This document shows positions 1 to 6,333 of a stretch of 7,124 nt of DNA, in pieces (the stretch's first letter is position 1; each line of letters begins with the position of its first letter). The stretch comes from Thermoplasmata archaeon. Lineage in GTDB: Archaea; Thermoplasmatota; E2; DHVEG-1. The notes below the pieces were generated by a model that worked only from the letters and a program-made list of their open reading frames with translations, did not search any database and was not told the origin of the DNA. The stretch is taken from positions 1 to 7,124 of the forward strand of contig DAOWHD010000081.1 of assembly GCA_030641605.1 (NCBI GenBank). Reading direction: 5' to 3'. Both the position numbers and the translations under genes were made by a program.

Positions 1-278
1 AAGATTATCTCTATTGATGATACGTTGGAGGTTCTGCCCTCCTCGTTGGTGAGGCTTTCGGTACTGATTTTTATGTCTTTTATTTTTGCATCTGTGACAA
101 ATCTGTTTCTCACAATTTCTGCCGTGTCTACTGCTCTGCTTATTGCTCTGCCTCTAGCTTTTATTTGAACTATGTCTGATCCGCTGTTGAACTGTGTTAC
201 AACTGCAAGTACATAGCTCATCGGTGGTTTACTTCCAACAAATATGGTGTTTTCATCAGCTGTTCCTTTTTCTGTCAT
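1..278 (-). CDS. alba: DNA/RNA-binding protein Alba (3' end cut by window edge)
   Basis: Small basic nucleic-acid-binding protein that forms dimers, coats archaeal DNA and also binds RNA. The first 92 residues are present; only the last few of a roughly 90-100 residue family member can be missing. The family signature is plain: [13 protein letters not shown] at residues 14-26, [20 protein letters not shown] at 39-58 followed by RF at 59-60, and the late [11 protein letters not shown] strand at 81-91. From memory of Sulfolobus Alba (Sso10b) the alignment is gap-free through this region, so Lys17, Arg42, Arg44 and the dimer-contact Phe60 are all kept. Position 16, the acetylated lysine in Sulfolobus, is serine here. 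The ATG at 278-276 is preceded by AGGGAG nine bases upstream and by a good TATA box, so the gene has its own promoter although it lies 101 bp downstream of thiDN on the same strand. Identification is firm. Confidence 0.95.
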   Translation of the reverse strand, partial: MTEKGTADENTIFVGSKPPMSYVLAVVTQFNSGSDIVQIKARGRAISRAVDTAEIVRNRFVTDAKIKDIKISTESLTNEEGRTSNVSSIEII

Positions 279-287
279 AAAATATTT

Positions 288-293
288 CTCCCT
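288..293 (-). promoter_or_regulatory. Ribosome binding site of alba
   Basis: On the minus strand AGGGAG lies nine bases before the ATG at 278. It supports that start and a leadered alba mRNA, unlike the leaderless arrangement proposed for thiDN and truA. Confidence 0.6.
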
Positions 294-336
294 GTTAATT
301 ACCTGTTTTTCTTTGTTTCCTATCAACAAATCTGCT

Positions 337-352
337 ATTTATAAACCTTTCC
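337..352 (-). promoter_or_regulatory. alba promoter: TATA box with purine-rich BRE
   Basis: Read on the minus strand, GGAAAGG (352-346) is followed directly by TTTATAAAT (345-337), close to the archaeal BRE plus TATA consensus. With the usual spacing of about 25 bases, transcription would begin near 312-317 and give a leader of roughly 35-40 nt that includes the AGGGAG ribosome binding site. It lies in the 101-bp gap between thiDN and alba, so alba need not depend on read-through from thiDN. Confidence 0.75.
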
Positions 353-379
353 ACATCTGGGTGATTTTGGGTTTGGAAC

Positions 380-1738
380 TCAGTATTTTTTAAGATTTTC
401 TGACAATGTGCGCATCTTGTCAACTATATCTTTTGGGTTTCTTCCAAGAAGTCTTATCATCGGCTCTTTTCCTATGGCTCCGGTATCGTATATAACATCA
501 GGTATGTGGTTAAGTCGCGTTATCACATCCTTGGTTCCCCATTCCATTGTTGATGAAATGGTGGAAGGTTCATATCTTCTATCAAACGAACCCACTGAAA
601 AACCTGCCCTTTTGCATTGTTTAAGATTGTCTTTAGAATATTTTATATTCAATGCACATCTAATGTTGGGGCTAAAGGTCATTGCCGCTAAAATTATGGA
701 TGCAATATGTTTTGATGAGCCAAAACACATCTTTCCGCAACCCATTGCTCCGTCTTGTGTTTTAACAATTCGCCCATCTATTGCGCAGATGTCCTTTTGC
801 GTTTTTGCGTTAGCTTGGGCATATCCTACATTCATTCCCACTTCTGGAATGTATTCTCTAGGGATGAGAGGAACTAATGCGTCAACAGATTTCTTCAATT
901 CCAGCCATGTGTTGAAATGGTCATCGGTTGGGAATGAATGAGGGACATCATTAGCAACATCCAACGAATTATTGAGCATATCGGTGCCTTTTCCTAGATT
1001 ATATCCATAATATATCATGTTCCAGAGAATATTTTTAGCTCTTTCAACTGCATCGTTTGGGCGTTCTCCGAGAGCAAGCAGACCGGCTATCAGAGATGAA
1101 AAGGTACAGCCAGAGCCATGGGTTTTTTTATCAGGAATTTTAGGAAGTGAAAAGATGGCATAGTCTTTGCCATTAAATAACACGTCTTTGGCAAAAGAGC
1201 CTTCTATATGGCCTCCTGTTATCAGCACATATTGGGATCCCATTTCATGGATAATGCTGCATGCTTCTTTCACATCATCTATCGTTTCGATTTTCACTTC
1301 GCTTAATATTTGCGCTTCGTGGATGTTTGGTGTTGTTATATATGCGTAGGGAAGCAACTCTTTTTTCATTGCAGCAACAAAATCTCTTTCTGATGGCACG
1401 TCCCCGCTGGTTGCAACCATTACGGGATCTACGACACTTTTTAGATTGTGTTTTTTGATTTTTTTAGCAATGCATTTTACTATTTTCCTGTCATAAAGCA
1501 TACCTGCTTTTACAGCGTCTATTTTAAAATCATCTAATAAAACATCAAATTGACTCTCTATGATATTGAGCGGGAGTTTATGTATCTCTTTCACTCGTTG
1601 AGTGTTTTGGGCAGTAATACAAGTTACTACTGTTGTTCCATGTACTCCAAGGGATGCGAAGGCTTTCAAATCTGCCTGTATTCCTGTCCCGCCCGAAGGA
1701 TCAGAACCTGTTATGGATAATGCAATTTTCTTTTTCAT
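380..1738 (-). CDS. thiDN: Bifunctional HMP/HMP-P kinase and thiamine-phosphate synthase (ThiD-ThiN fusion)
   Basis: Cytosolic thiamine biosynthesis enzyme of 452 residues. The N-terminal half (about 1-255) is ThiD, which phosphorylates hydroxymethylpyrimidine and its monophosphate. It carries GSDPSGGTGIQADLKA at 11-26 and the ribokinase-fold anion-hole motif HGSGCTFSSLIAG at 207-219, with the ThiD cysteine at 211. The C-terminal part (about 274-452) is ThiN, the archaeal thiamine-phosphate synthase that replaces ThiE and joins the pyrimidine diphosphate to the thiazole phosphate. Visible ThiN features are GYAQANAKTQKDICAIDGRI at 305-324 and IPDVIYDTGAIGKEP at 412-426. Arg323 and His344 are 21 residues apart, the spacing I recall for the essential Arg320 and His341 of the Pyrobaculum calidifontis enzyme. 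An in-frame TTG at 1756 would add six residues, but the TATA box at 1770-1764 puts the transcript start near the ATG at 1738, so I chose the ATG. It is divergent from iorA, whose product needs thiamine diphosphate. Confidence 0.95.
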   Translation of the reverse strand: MKKKIALSITGSDPSGGTGIQADLKAFASLGVHGTTVVTCITAQNTQRVKEIHKLPLNIIESQFDVLLDDFKIDAVKAGMLYDRKIVKCIAKKIKKHNLKSVVDPVMVATSGDVPSERDFVAAMKKELLPYAYITTPNIHEAQILSEVKIETIDDVKEACSIIHEMGSQYVLITGGHIEGSFAKDVLFNGKDYAIFSLPKIPDKKTHGSGCTFSSLIAGLLALGERPNDAVERAKNILWNMIYYGYNLGKGTDMLNNSLDVANDVPHSFPTDDHFNTWLELKKSVDALVPLIPREYIPEVGMNVGYAQANAKTQKDICAIDGRIVKTQDGAMGCGKMCFGSSKHIASIILAAMTFSPNIRCALNIKYSKDNLKQCKRAGFSVGSFDRRYEPSTISSTMEWGTKDVITRLNHIPDVIYDTGAIGKEPMIRLLGRNPKDIVDKMRTLSENLKKY

Positions 1739-1763
1739 GCGTGAAAAGTTATACAATAGTTAG

Positions 1764-1772
1764 ATTTATATG
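1764..1772 (-). promoter_or_regulatory. thiDN TATA box (leaderless promoter)
   Basis: The minus strand reads CATATAAAT from 1772 to 1764, with the purine-rich stretch AAGGATAG just upstream. The TATA centre lies about 29 bases from the ATG at 1738, which predicts a transcript with little or no leader. No Shine-Dalgarno-like sequence lies before that ATG, in keeping with leaderless translation. No TPP riboswitch fits in so short a leader. Confidence 0.6.
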
Positions 1773-1774
1773 CT

Positions 1775-1811
1775 ATCCTTGATTTCACCAAAACAGCTTG
1801 GAATAAAGGAT
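1775..1811. repeat. Imperfect inverted repeat between thiDN and iorA (possible operator)
   Basis: ATCCTT at 1775-1780 is matched by its reverse complement AAGGAT at 1806-1811, and a nested pair CCAA (1788-1791) and TTGG (1798-1801) lies inside with a nearly shared centre. It falls between the two divergent promoters, where a regulator of either gene could bind. Arms this short can arise by chance in AT-rich DNA, so this is only a candidate. Confidence 0.25.
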
Positions 1812-1833
1812 TTTTAAGATAAAAAACGTGGAG
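1810..1833 (+). promoter_or_regulatory. Candidate iorA promoter element and ribosome binding site
   Basis: ATTTTTAAGA at 1810-1819 is a weak TATA-like element centred about 27 bases before the iorA ATG at 1842, which would give a leaderless mRNA. GGAG at 1830-1833 lies eight bases before the same ATG and instead suggests a leadered mRNA. The leadered version would need a TATA box further upstream, and TTTATATG at 1765-1772, overlapping the thiDN TATA box on the other strand, would serve. The sequence does not decide between them, but both place translation at 1842. Confidence 0.35.
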
Positions 1834-1841
1834 AATTGCAC

Positions 1842-3716
1842 ATGGATATAATAGATGAAAAACCAGAAAAAACGATACTTCTGCTAGGAAACGAGGCGAT
1901 AACTAGAGGTGCTCTTGAGGCAGGAATTGATGTTGCAACAGCATATCCTGGCACACCATCCTCAGAAATTGCAGATGCCTTCTCAGCGATTGCAAAGTAT
2001 CTCAAAAAAAAGGGAGAAAAACCCTCTTTTTACTTTGAGTATTCAATCAATGAAAAAGTAGCACTTGAGGTAGCTGCTGCAGCATCCTTTTCAGGATTAC
2101 GCGCTCTCACATGTATGAAACATGTCGGTCTAAATGTGGCAAGTGATGCCTTTATGACCTACTTATATGTGGGATGTAGAGGTGGACATATCATAATAAC
2201 CGCAGATGATCCGTATTGCCACTCTTCTCAAAATGAGCAGGATAATAGATATTTTGCATTGTTTGGTAGTGCACCTATGCTGGAACCTACAACCCCGCAA
2301 GAGGCAAAAGAGATGGCAAGACTAGGTTTTGAAATATCTGAAGAGTTGCATTCTCCCATATTATTAAGAACAACTACAAGATTGAATCATGCCCGAGGGG
2401 CTGTGAATCTAAAAAAACTTAAAAAATCGCGAGGAAAAGGACACTTTGAAAAAAGTCCGATGCTTGTTACGACCCCTGCGGTTGCACGTGCAAGGCATCC
2501 CGAACTTCTGAAAATGATGGAACGCGCAGAAAAAATTTCAGAAAAATCGCCATTTAATGAAATAGTAGCTATTGGAAAGACAAGCAAAATAGGAATAGTC
2601 ACATCTGGAGTATCGTTTAACTATGTTAAAGAGGCAGTGGAGGACCTCCGAGTTGACGCTAAAATTTTGAAACTGGGGATGACCAATCCTCTTCCACGTA
2701 AGATGTGTGGGAAACTGATCAAAGCTTGCGAGCAGATCATAATTGTTGAAGAATTGGAGCCGTTTCTTGAAAATCAGTTTAAAGCAATGGCATATGACAT
2801 GGAATCCAGCGTAAAAATATTCGGTAAATCAACTGGGCACTTTTCGCGTCTATATGAATACAATCCTGATATTGTTACAGATGCATTGTCTAAAATTTTA
2901 AAGGTTAAAAATCCGATTTCCAAACCAATAGATTACAAAATTAAACTGCCGAGCAGGCCACCTACTCTTTGTCCAGGCTGTCCACATCGTGCTACATATT
3001 TTGCTGTAAAGAAAGTAGCCCCTAAAGAAACGATTTACCCAACAGATATTGGTTGTTATACGCTGGGAAAGGCACCTCCACTTGAAATGGCAGATCTTTT
3101 GTTATGCATGGGATCTAATGCAGGCACAGCATGCGGTCTTGCTGTTTCAACTGACCAAAAAATCATTTCCTTTATGGGCGACTCAACGTTCTTCCATTCT
3201 GGGATTCCACCAATAATTGATGCGGTGCATCACAAGCGTGATGTAGTTATAACGGTTTTAGACAACAGGACTACTGCTATGACTGGTCATCAGCCACACC
3301 CTGGTACAGATTTTGACGGTATGGGAAATCCTGCGAAAAAAATCCTTGTTGAAGAGGTTGTAAAAGGATGTGGAGTTGAACACATCGAGGTCACGAATCC
3401 AAGTGACATTAAGGGAACTGCTGAGGCATTTAAACGGGCACTTGATTTCAAAGGGCCAGCTGTAGTAGTAAGCAAAGCACCATGCATATTGCTTGAGAAT
3501 AGGGCAAAAAGAAAGGCTGGAAAAAAGATACCAACCTATACAATCGACCAGGAGAAATGTAAGCAATGCAATATCTGTATAGGTAAATTTGGTTGCCCGG
3601 CATTTTACTATGGAGAAAATGGGACCGTCCATATAGATGAACAACAATGTAATGGTTGTGGGGATTGTGTCCAAATATGTCCTTTTGATGCTATCTCTGA
3701 GAAGGAGGAGAAATAG
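1842..3716 (+). CDS. iorA: Indolepyruvate:ferredoxin oxidoreductase, alpha subunit
   Basis: Catalytic subunit of the cytosolic enzyme that oxidatively decarboxylates indolepyruvate, phenylpyruvate and hydroxyphenylpyruvate to aryl-acetyl-CoA, reducing ferredoxin; it can run in reverse in some archaea. The protein has 624 residues, the usual IorA length. An N-terminal pyruvate-ferredoxin-oxidoreductase-type domain carries GNEAITRGALEAG (16-28) and AYPGTPSSEI (34-43). The thiamine diphosphate domain carries LCPGCPHRA (376-384) and the metal/diphosphate motif GDS (446-448) to Asn475 in VLDN. The C-terminal ferredoxin domain has two cysteine sets: C573, C576, C579, C585 (CX2CX2CX5CP) and C603, C606, C609, C613 (CX2CX2CX3CP), enough for two 4Fe-4S clusters. 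I chose the ATG preceded by GGAG at eight bases; an in-frame TTG at 1836 would add only two residues. The stop codon abuts the iorB ATG with no gap, so the subunits are translated together. Confidence 0.96.
   Translation: MDIIDEKPEKTILLLGNEAITRGALEAGIDVATAYPGTPSSEIADAFSAIAKYLKKKGEKPSFYFEYSINEKVALEVAAAASFSGLRALTCMKHVGLNVASDAFMTYLYVGCRGGHIIITADDPYCHSSQNEQDNRYFALFGSAPMLEPTTPQEAKEMARLGFEISEELHSPILLRTTTRLNHARGAVNLKKLKKSRGKGHFEKSPMLVTTPAVARARHPELLKMMERAEKISEKSPFNEIVAIGKTSKIGIVTSGVSFNYVKEAVEDLRVDAKILKLGMTNPLPRKMCGKLIKACEQIIIVEELEPFLENQFKAMAYDMESSVKIFGKSTGHFSRLYEYNPDIVTDALSKILKVKNPISKPIDYKIKLPSRPPTLCPGCPHRATYFAVKKVAPKETIYPTDIGCYTLGKAPPLEMADLLLCMGSNAGTACGLAVSTDQKIISFMGDSTFFHSGIPPIIDAVHHKRDVVITVLDNRTTAMTGHQPHPGTDFDGMGNPAKKILVEEVVKGCGVEHIEVTNPSDIKGTAEAFKRALDFKGPAVVVSKAPCILLENRAKRKAGKKIPTYTIDQEKCKQCNICIGKFGCPAFYYGENGTVHIDEQQCNGCGDCVQICPFDAISEKEEK
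3704..3710 (+). promoter_or_regulatory. Strong ribosome binding site of iorB inside the iorA end
   Basis: GGAGGAG lies within the last codons of iorA, six bases before the iorB ATG at 3717. It is the best Shine-Dalgarno match in the window and favours coupled synthesis of the two subunits. Confidence 0.8.
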
Positions 3717-4310
3717 ATGAGCAGTAAAACAAGCATAGTTCTTACGGGCGTTGGAGGGCATGGAGTAATAACTGCAGCCAACATTTTGGGAAAGGCAACG
3801 GTCAATGCAGATGTGAACGTATATGTTTCAGAGGTTCATGGAATGGCTCAGAGAGGCGGTTCTGTCATTTGCACTGTTAGAATGGGAGACGTGTCTAGCC
3901 CCTTGGTTGCGAGTGGAACTGCAGACGCCATCATTAGCACCGAACCCATAGAAGCGTTACGTTATATTCGGTACGCATCCAAGAATACAAAGGTCATAAC
4001 AGATGTAAATCCAGTCATTCCGTTTACTGTTGCAGTAGGCGGTGAAGAATATCCTAATTTGGAAGAAGTGTTTAAAGAAATAAACTCTCGTGCAAAGTTG
4101 TACAAAATAGATGCCTTGAAAATTGCAGAAGACTCTGGTGCCATTATAACGAAAAATATTGTAATGCTTGGTGCACTTGCTGCAGTAGATGTTCTGCCGT
4201 TTAAATCTGACATTCTTTTTGAGACGATTCTTGATAACGTACCTACAAAGTATGGGAAGATAAATGAAAAAGCGTTTAAAGGAGGAATAGACGCCATTAA
4301 AAGCATCTAA
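3717..4310 (+). CDS. iorB: Indolepyruvate:ferredoxin oxidoreductase, beta subunit
   Basis: Small partner of IorA, 197 residues, the normal size. It belongs to the gamma-type domain family of pyruvate/ketoacid ferredoxin oxidoreductases. Recognisable features are the glycine-rich opening TGVGGHGVITAANILG at 10-25, the strongly conserved SEVHGMAQRGGSV at 38-50, the STEPIEALRYI segment at 74-84, and the late NIVMLGALAAV (146-156) and VPTKYGKINEKAFKGG (174-189) motifs typical of this domain. It has no iron-sulfur cysteines, as expected, because the clusters are in IorA. The ATG directly follows the iorA TAG and has a GGAGGAG ribosome binding site. The stop is 17 bases from the following transporter gene, consistent with one transcript. 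Identification is firm. Confidence 0.95.
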   Translation: MSSKTSIVLTGVGGHGVITAANILGKATVNADVNVYVSEVHGMAQRGGSVICTVRMGDVSSPLVASGTADAIISTEPIEALRYIRYASKNTKVITDVNPVIPFTVAVGGEEYPNLEEVFKEINSRAKLYKIDALKIAEDSGAIITKNIVMLGALAAVDVLPFKSDILFETILDNVPTKYGKINEKAFKGGIDAIKSI

Positions 4311-4327
4311 GTTGCATTTTTGTGAAA

Positions 4328-5209
4328 ATGGATAAAAACAAAGTAATATCCTCTGTATTACTCATCCTGATTAGTCTGGCGTGGGCAGGATCTTTTATTG
4401 CAGTTCGGCTGACCTACCAAGAGATATCTCCAATTAATTTGGGTTTTCTAAGATTTTTCATTGCTACGCCTATCATGGGTCTAATTCTTTTTTTAAGGAA
4501 GAAAAAAGCTCGAATACCTTCCAAAGAGCTGCTGCCTTTATCGATTTTAGGATTAACCGGAGTAACCCTTCTTTATATCCTTCAATTTATTGGCATATCG
4601 TATACCACTGCGTCAACCTCTGCAGTTTTAATTAACACAAATGTAATCTTTATTGCAATACTTTCTACAATATTTTTAAAAGAAAAGTTTTCATTAAAGA
4701 AGTCAGCAGGGGTTGCTCTCTCATTTTTTGGAGTGATAGTTGTCATATTTGCGCAGATGTCAAATGAAGACATTACATTCAGCGACACTTTCTTGATAGG
4801 TTGCATTTTTGTGATTCTTTCAGCTGCGTGTTGGGCAGTTTACTCAATCGTAGGAAAAAGACTTCTAATCAAGTACGATTCATTTACGGTTACTACATAT
4901 GCGTTTGCTCTTGGAACTGTTTTTTTCTTGCCCATTGTTTTTCCTGAGATAATAGATGTTATTCAGAACATTTCCTTTAATGGTTGGATGGCAGTTCTCT
5001 ATCTTGGTTTGATTTGCTCTGTATTTGCATATCTTGCTTGGTTTTACGTATTGTCTAAAAACGAGGCAGGTAGCTCTGCAGTTTTTCTAAATTTGATACC
5101 TCTCTTTGCAATAACCCTCTCATTTTTTGTGGGTGAAGTGCTAACCGCATTGTTTTTGGTAGGCGCTATGCTTATAATATATGGCGTATATCTTGCACAA
5201 AAGAATTAA
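4328..5209 (+). CDS. EamA-family (DMT superfamily) transporter, substrate unknown
   Basis: Integral membrane protein of 293 residues with about ten hydrophobic segments (near 6-26, 35-56, 68-88, 92-118, 126-143, 155-175, 186-206, 219-239, 248-268, 270-289). It is built as two EamA repeats of five segments each. Typical marks are LAWAGSFIAVR (17-27), LGFLRFFIATP (38-48) and SYTTASTSAVLINTNVIFIA (91-110) in the first repeat, with AACWAVYSIVGKRL (166-179), YLGLICSVFAYLAWFYVL (225-242) and FLNLIPLF (253-260) in the second. Family members export amino acids, metabolites or drugs. Its place 17 bases after iorB makes an aromatic amino acid or aryl acid a reasonable guess, but no residue proves this. 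The start is uncertain: an in-frame GTG at 4322 would add two residues, and neither start has a good ribosome binding site, so translation may depend on coupling to iorB. Confidence 0.9.
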   Translation: MDKNKVISSVLLILISLAWAGSFIAVRLTYQEISPINLGFLRFFIATPIMGLILFLRKKKARIPSKELLPLSILGLTGVTLLYILQFIGISYTTASTSAVLINTNVIFIAILSTIFLKEKFSLKKSAGVALSFFGVIVVIFAQMSNEDITFSDTFLIGCIFVILSAACWAVYSIVGKRLLIKYDSFTVTTYAFALGTVFFLPIVFPEIIDVIQNISFNGWMAVLYLGLICSVFAYLAWFYVLSKNEAGSSAVFLNLIPLFAITLSFFVGEVLTALFLVGAMLIIYGVYLAQKN

Positions 5210-5216
5210 GAAGTAA

Positions 5217-5223
5217 GGGGAAG
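5217..5223 (+). promoter_or_regulatory. Ribosome binding site of nmd3
   Basis: GGGGAAG ends three bases before the ATG at 5227, in the 17-bp gap after the transporter gene. It is an imperfect purine-rich match, placed to support this start and membership of the upstream operon. Confidence 0.45.
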
Positions 5224-5226
5224 CAG

Positions 5227-6273
5227 ATGTTCTGTGTAGAATGTGGCAAAGAAGGAAAAATATTTCGAGATGGAGTGTGTGTTGACTGTTATTTGAAAAC
5301 TCATAATTTTTCTAAGGGGCCACAGATTATTGACCTTTCTATTTGCCCACATTGCGGATCGTATAAGTACAAAAGCACATGGACCTCTGATTCATTTGAT
5401 AATGTATTTAAAAGATGGATCAAGCACCTTTTTGATATTAGTCGAGAGTTAAAAAAACCAGAAATTACTACAGAATGTGAGGAAGAAAAAGAACGAATAA
5501 TATGCAAAGTCATTATTACTGGTTTTTTAGATGGTGTAAAAATTACTGAGGAACACAACACAATCGTCCGTATGAAAAAAGATGTCTGTGACGTCTGTTC
5601 AAAACGCTTTGGAGGCTACCATGAGGCGATTGTTCAGGTAAGGGCAAATAAAAGAAATCTGACTGAAGAAGAACTCATCGACATTAGATCACACGTTGAG
5701 GATCTTGTTAGAACTATGCAAGAAAAAGGTCATCGCGGTCTTTTCATAACCGACATGGGGAAGGAACACGGCGGCATTGATTTTTATCTCAGTGATAAGG
5801 GAGCGGCACTAACCATTACAAAAAAGATCCAGGAAAGCTATGGCGGAGAAATTAAAAAATCATCAAAAAACATTGGCATGAAAGACAGCAAGCAGGTGTA
5901 TAGAATGACATATCTCTTAAGGTTACCTTCTTTTAGAAAAGGAGATTTTATTTCCCATAAAGATTCCTTTTTCTATATTTCCTCAATTTCAAGAAACAAA
6001 GTTCATGTTTTGGAATTATATGGGTGGACAGAAAAATTTTTTGATGTAAAGGAAATTGGAAATACCAACATACTTGGTAGGGACGAACTAATTAAGGAGA
6101 TGATACTAGTTAGTCAAACAAAAGAAGAGATTCAGGTTATGGATCCAAAGACATATAAAACATTTGAAATGAGAAAACCAAAAAATATTTCATTTGATTC
6201 TAAGAAAGTCAGAGTAGCAAAGATTGAGGAAGAGATTTTTTTATTACCTGAAAATAACGCAAATGATAAATAG
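5227..6273 (+). CDS. nmd3: Archaeal NMD3 family protein (large ribosomal subunit factor homologue)
   Basis: A 348-residue homologue of Nmd3, which in eukaryotes binds the 60S subunit and acts as its nuclear export adaptor. Archaea have no nucleus, so a role in large-subunit maturation or quality control is inferred. The N-terminus shows the family's four CXXC pairs: C3/C6, C18/C21, C40/C43 and C121/C124, enough for two zinc sites, with the second interrupted by a roughly 75-residue beta-rich insert (about 46-118), as is usual for NMD3. The last pair sits in the conserved DVCDVCSKRFGGYHEAIVQV (119-138), followed by Arg139. Further on, the segment ITDMGKEHGGIDFYLSDKGA (174-193) and the later RLPSFRKGDFI (232-242) are also family-like. 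The length matches archaeal members, which lack the long eukaryotic C-terminal tail with its export signals. It lies 17 bases after the transporter gene. Confidence 0.9.
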   Translation: MFCVECGKEGKIFRDGVCVDCYLKTHNFSKGPQIIDLSICPHCGSYKYKSTWTSDSFDNVFKRWIKHLFDISRELKKPEITTECEEEKERIICKVIITGFLDGVKITEEHNTIVRMKKDVCDVCSKRFGGYHEAIVQVRANKRNLTEEELIDIRSHVEDLVRTMQEKGHRGLFITDMGKEHGGIDFYLSDKGAALTITKKIQESYGGEIKKSSKNIGMKDSKQVYRMTYLLRLPSFRKGDFISHKDSFFYISSISRNKVHVLELYGWTEKFFDVKEIGNTNILGRDELIKEMILVSQTKEEIQVMDPKTYKTFEMRKPKNISFDSKKVRVAKIEEEIFLLPENNANDK

Positions 6274-6320
6274 TAAAAAATATCTTACTAGTGATAATCA
6301 TTTAGAAATAATTAGGTAGT

Positions 6321-6327
6321 GAGGTGA
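6321..6327 (+). promoter_or_regulatory. Ribosome binding site of the DUF4870 gene
   Basis: GAGGTGA lies six bases before the ATG at 6334, a strong match to the archaeal anti-Shine-Dalgarno sequence, and it fixes the start. I see no convincing TATA box in the 60-bp gap after nmd3, so read-through from the upstream operon is possible. Confidence 0.7.
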
Positions 6328-6333
6328 ATAAAT

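Noticed and set aside
279..379. Possible small RNA or riboswitch in the thiDN-alba gap
   Set aside because: The gap is fully explained by a TATA box and a short leader with a ribosome binding site; I see no stable stem and no TPP-riboswitch-like sequence.
408..941. A 177-codon plus-strand open frame
   Set aside because: It lies opposite the thiDN coding strand, has no recognisable domain and no ribosome binding site. The minus-strand frame has clear ThiN homology throughout.
3258..3761. A 167-codon minus-strand open frame spanning the iorA/iorB junction
   Set aside because: It is antisense to the thiamine diphosphate and ferredoxin domains of IorA and the start of IorB, both well conserved, and its product looks like no known family.
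3962..4306. A minus-strand frame opposite iorB
   Set aside because: It is a shadow of the iorB coding strand, with no ribosome binding site, promoter or domain.
6274..6333. Palindromic ACTAGT within the nmd3-DUF4870 gap as a regulatory site
   Set aside because: Only six bases are symmetric and the flanks do not extend the symmetry, which is expected by chance.
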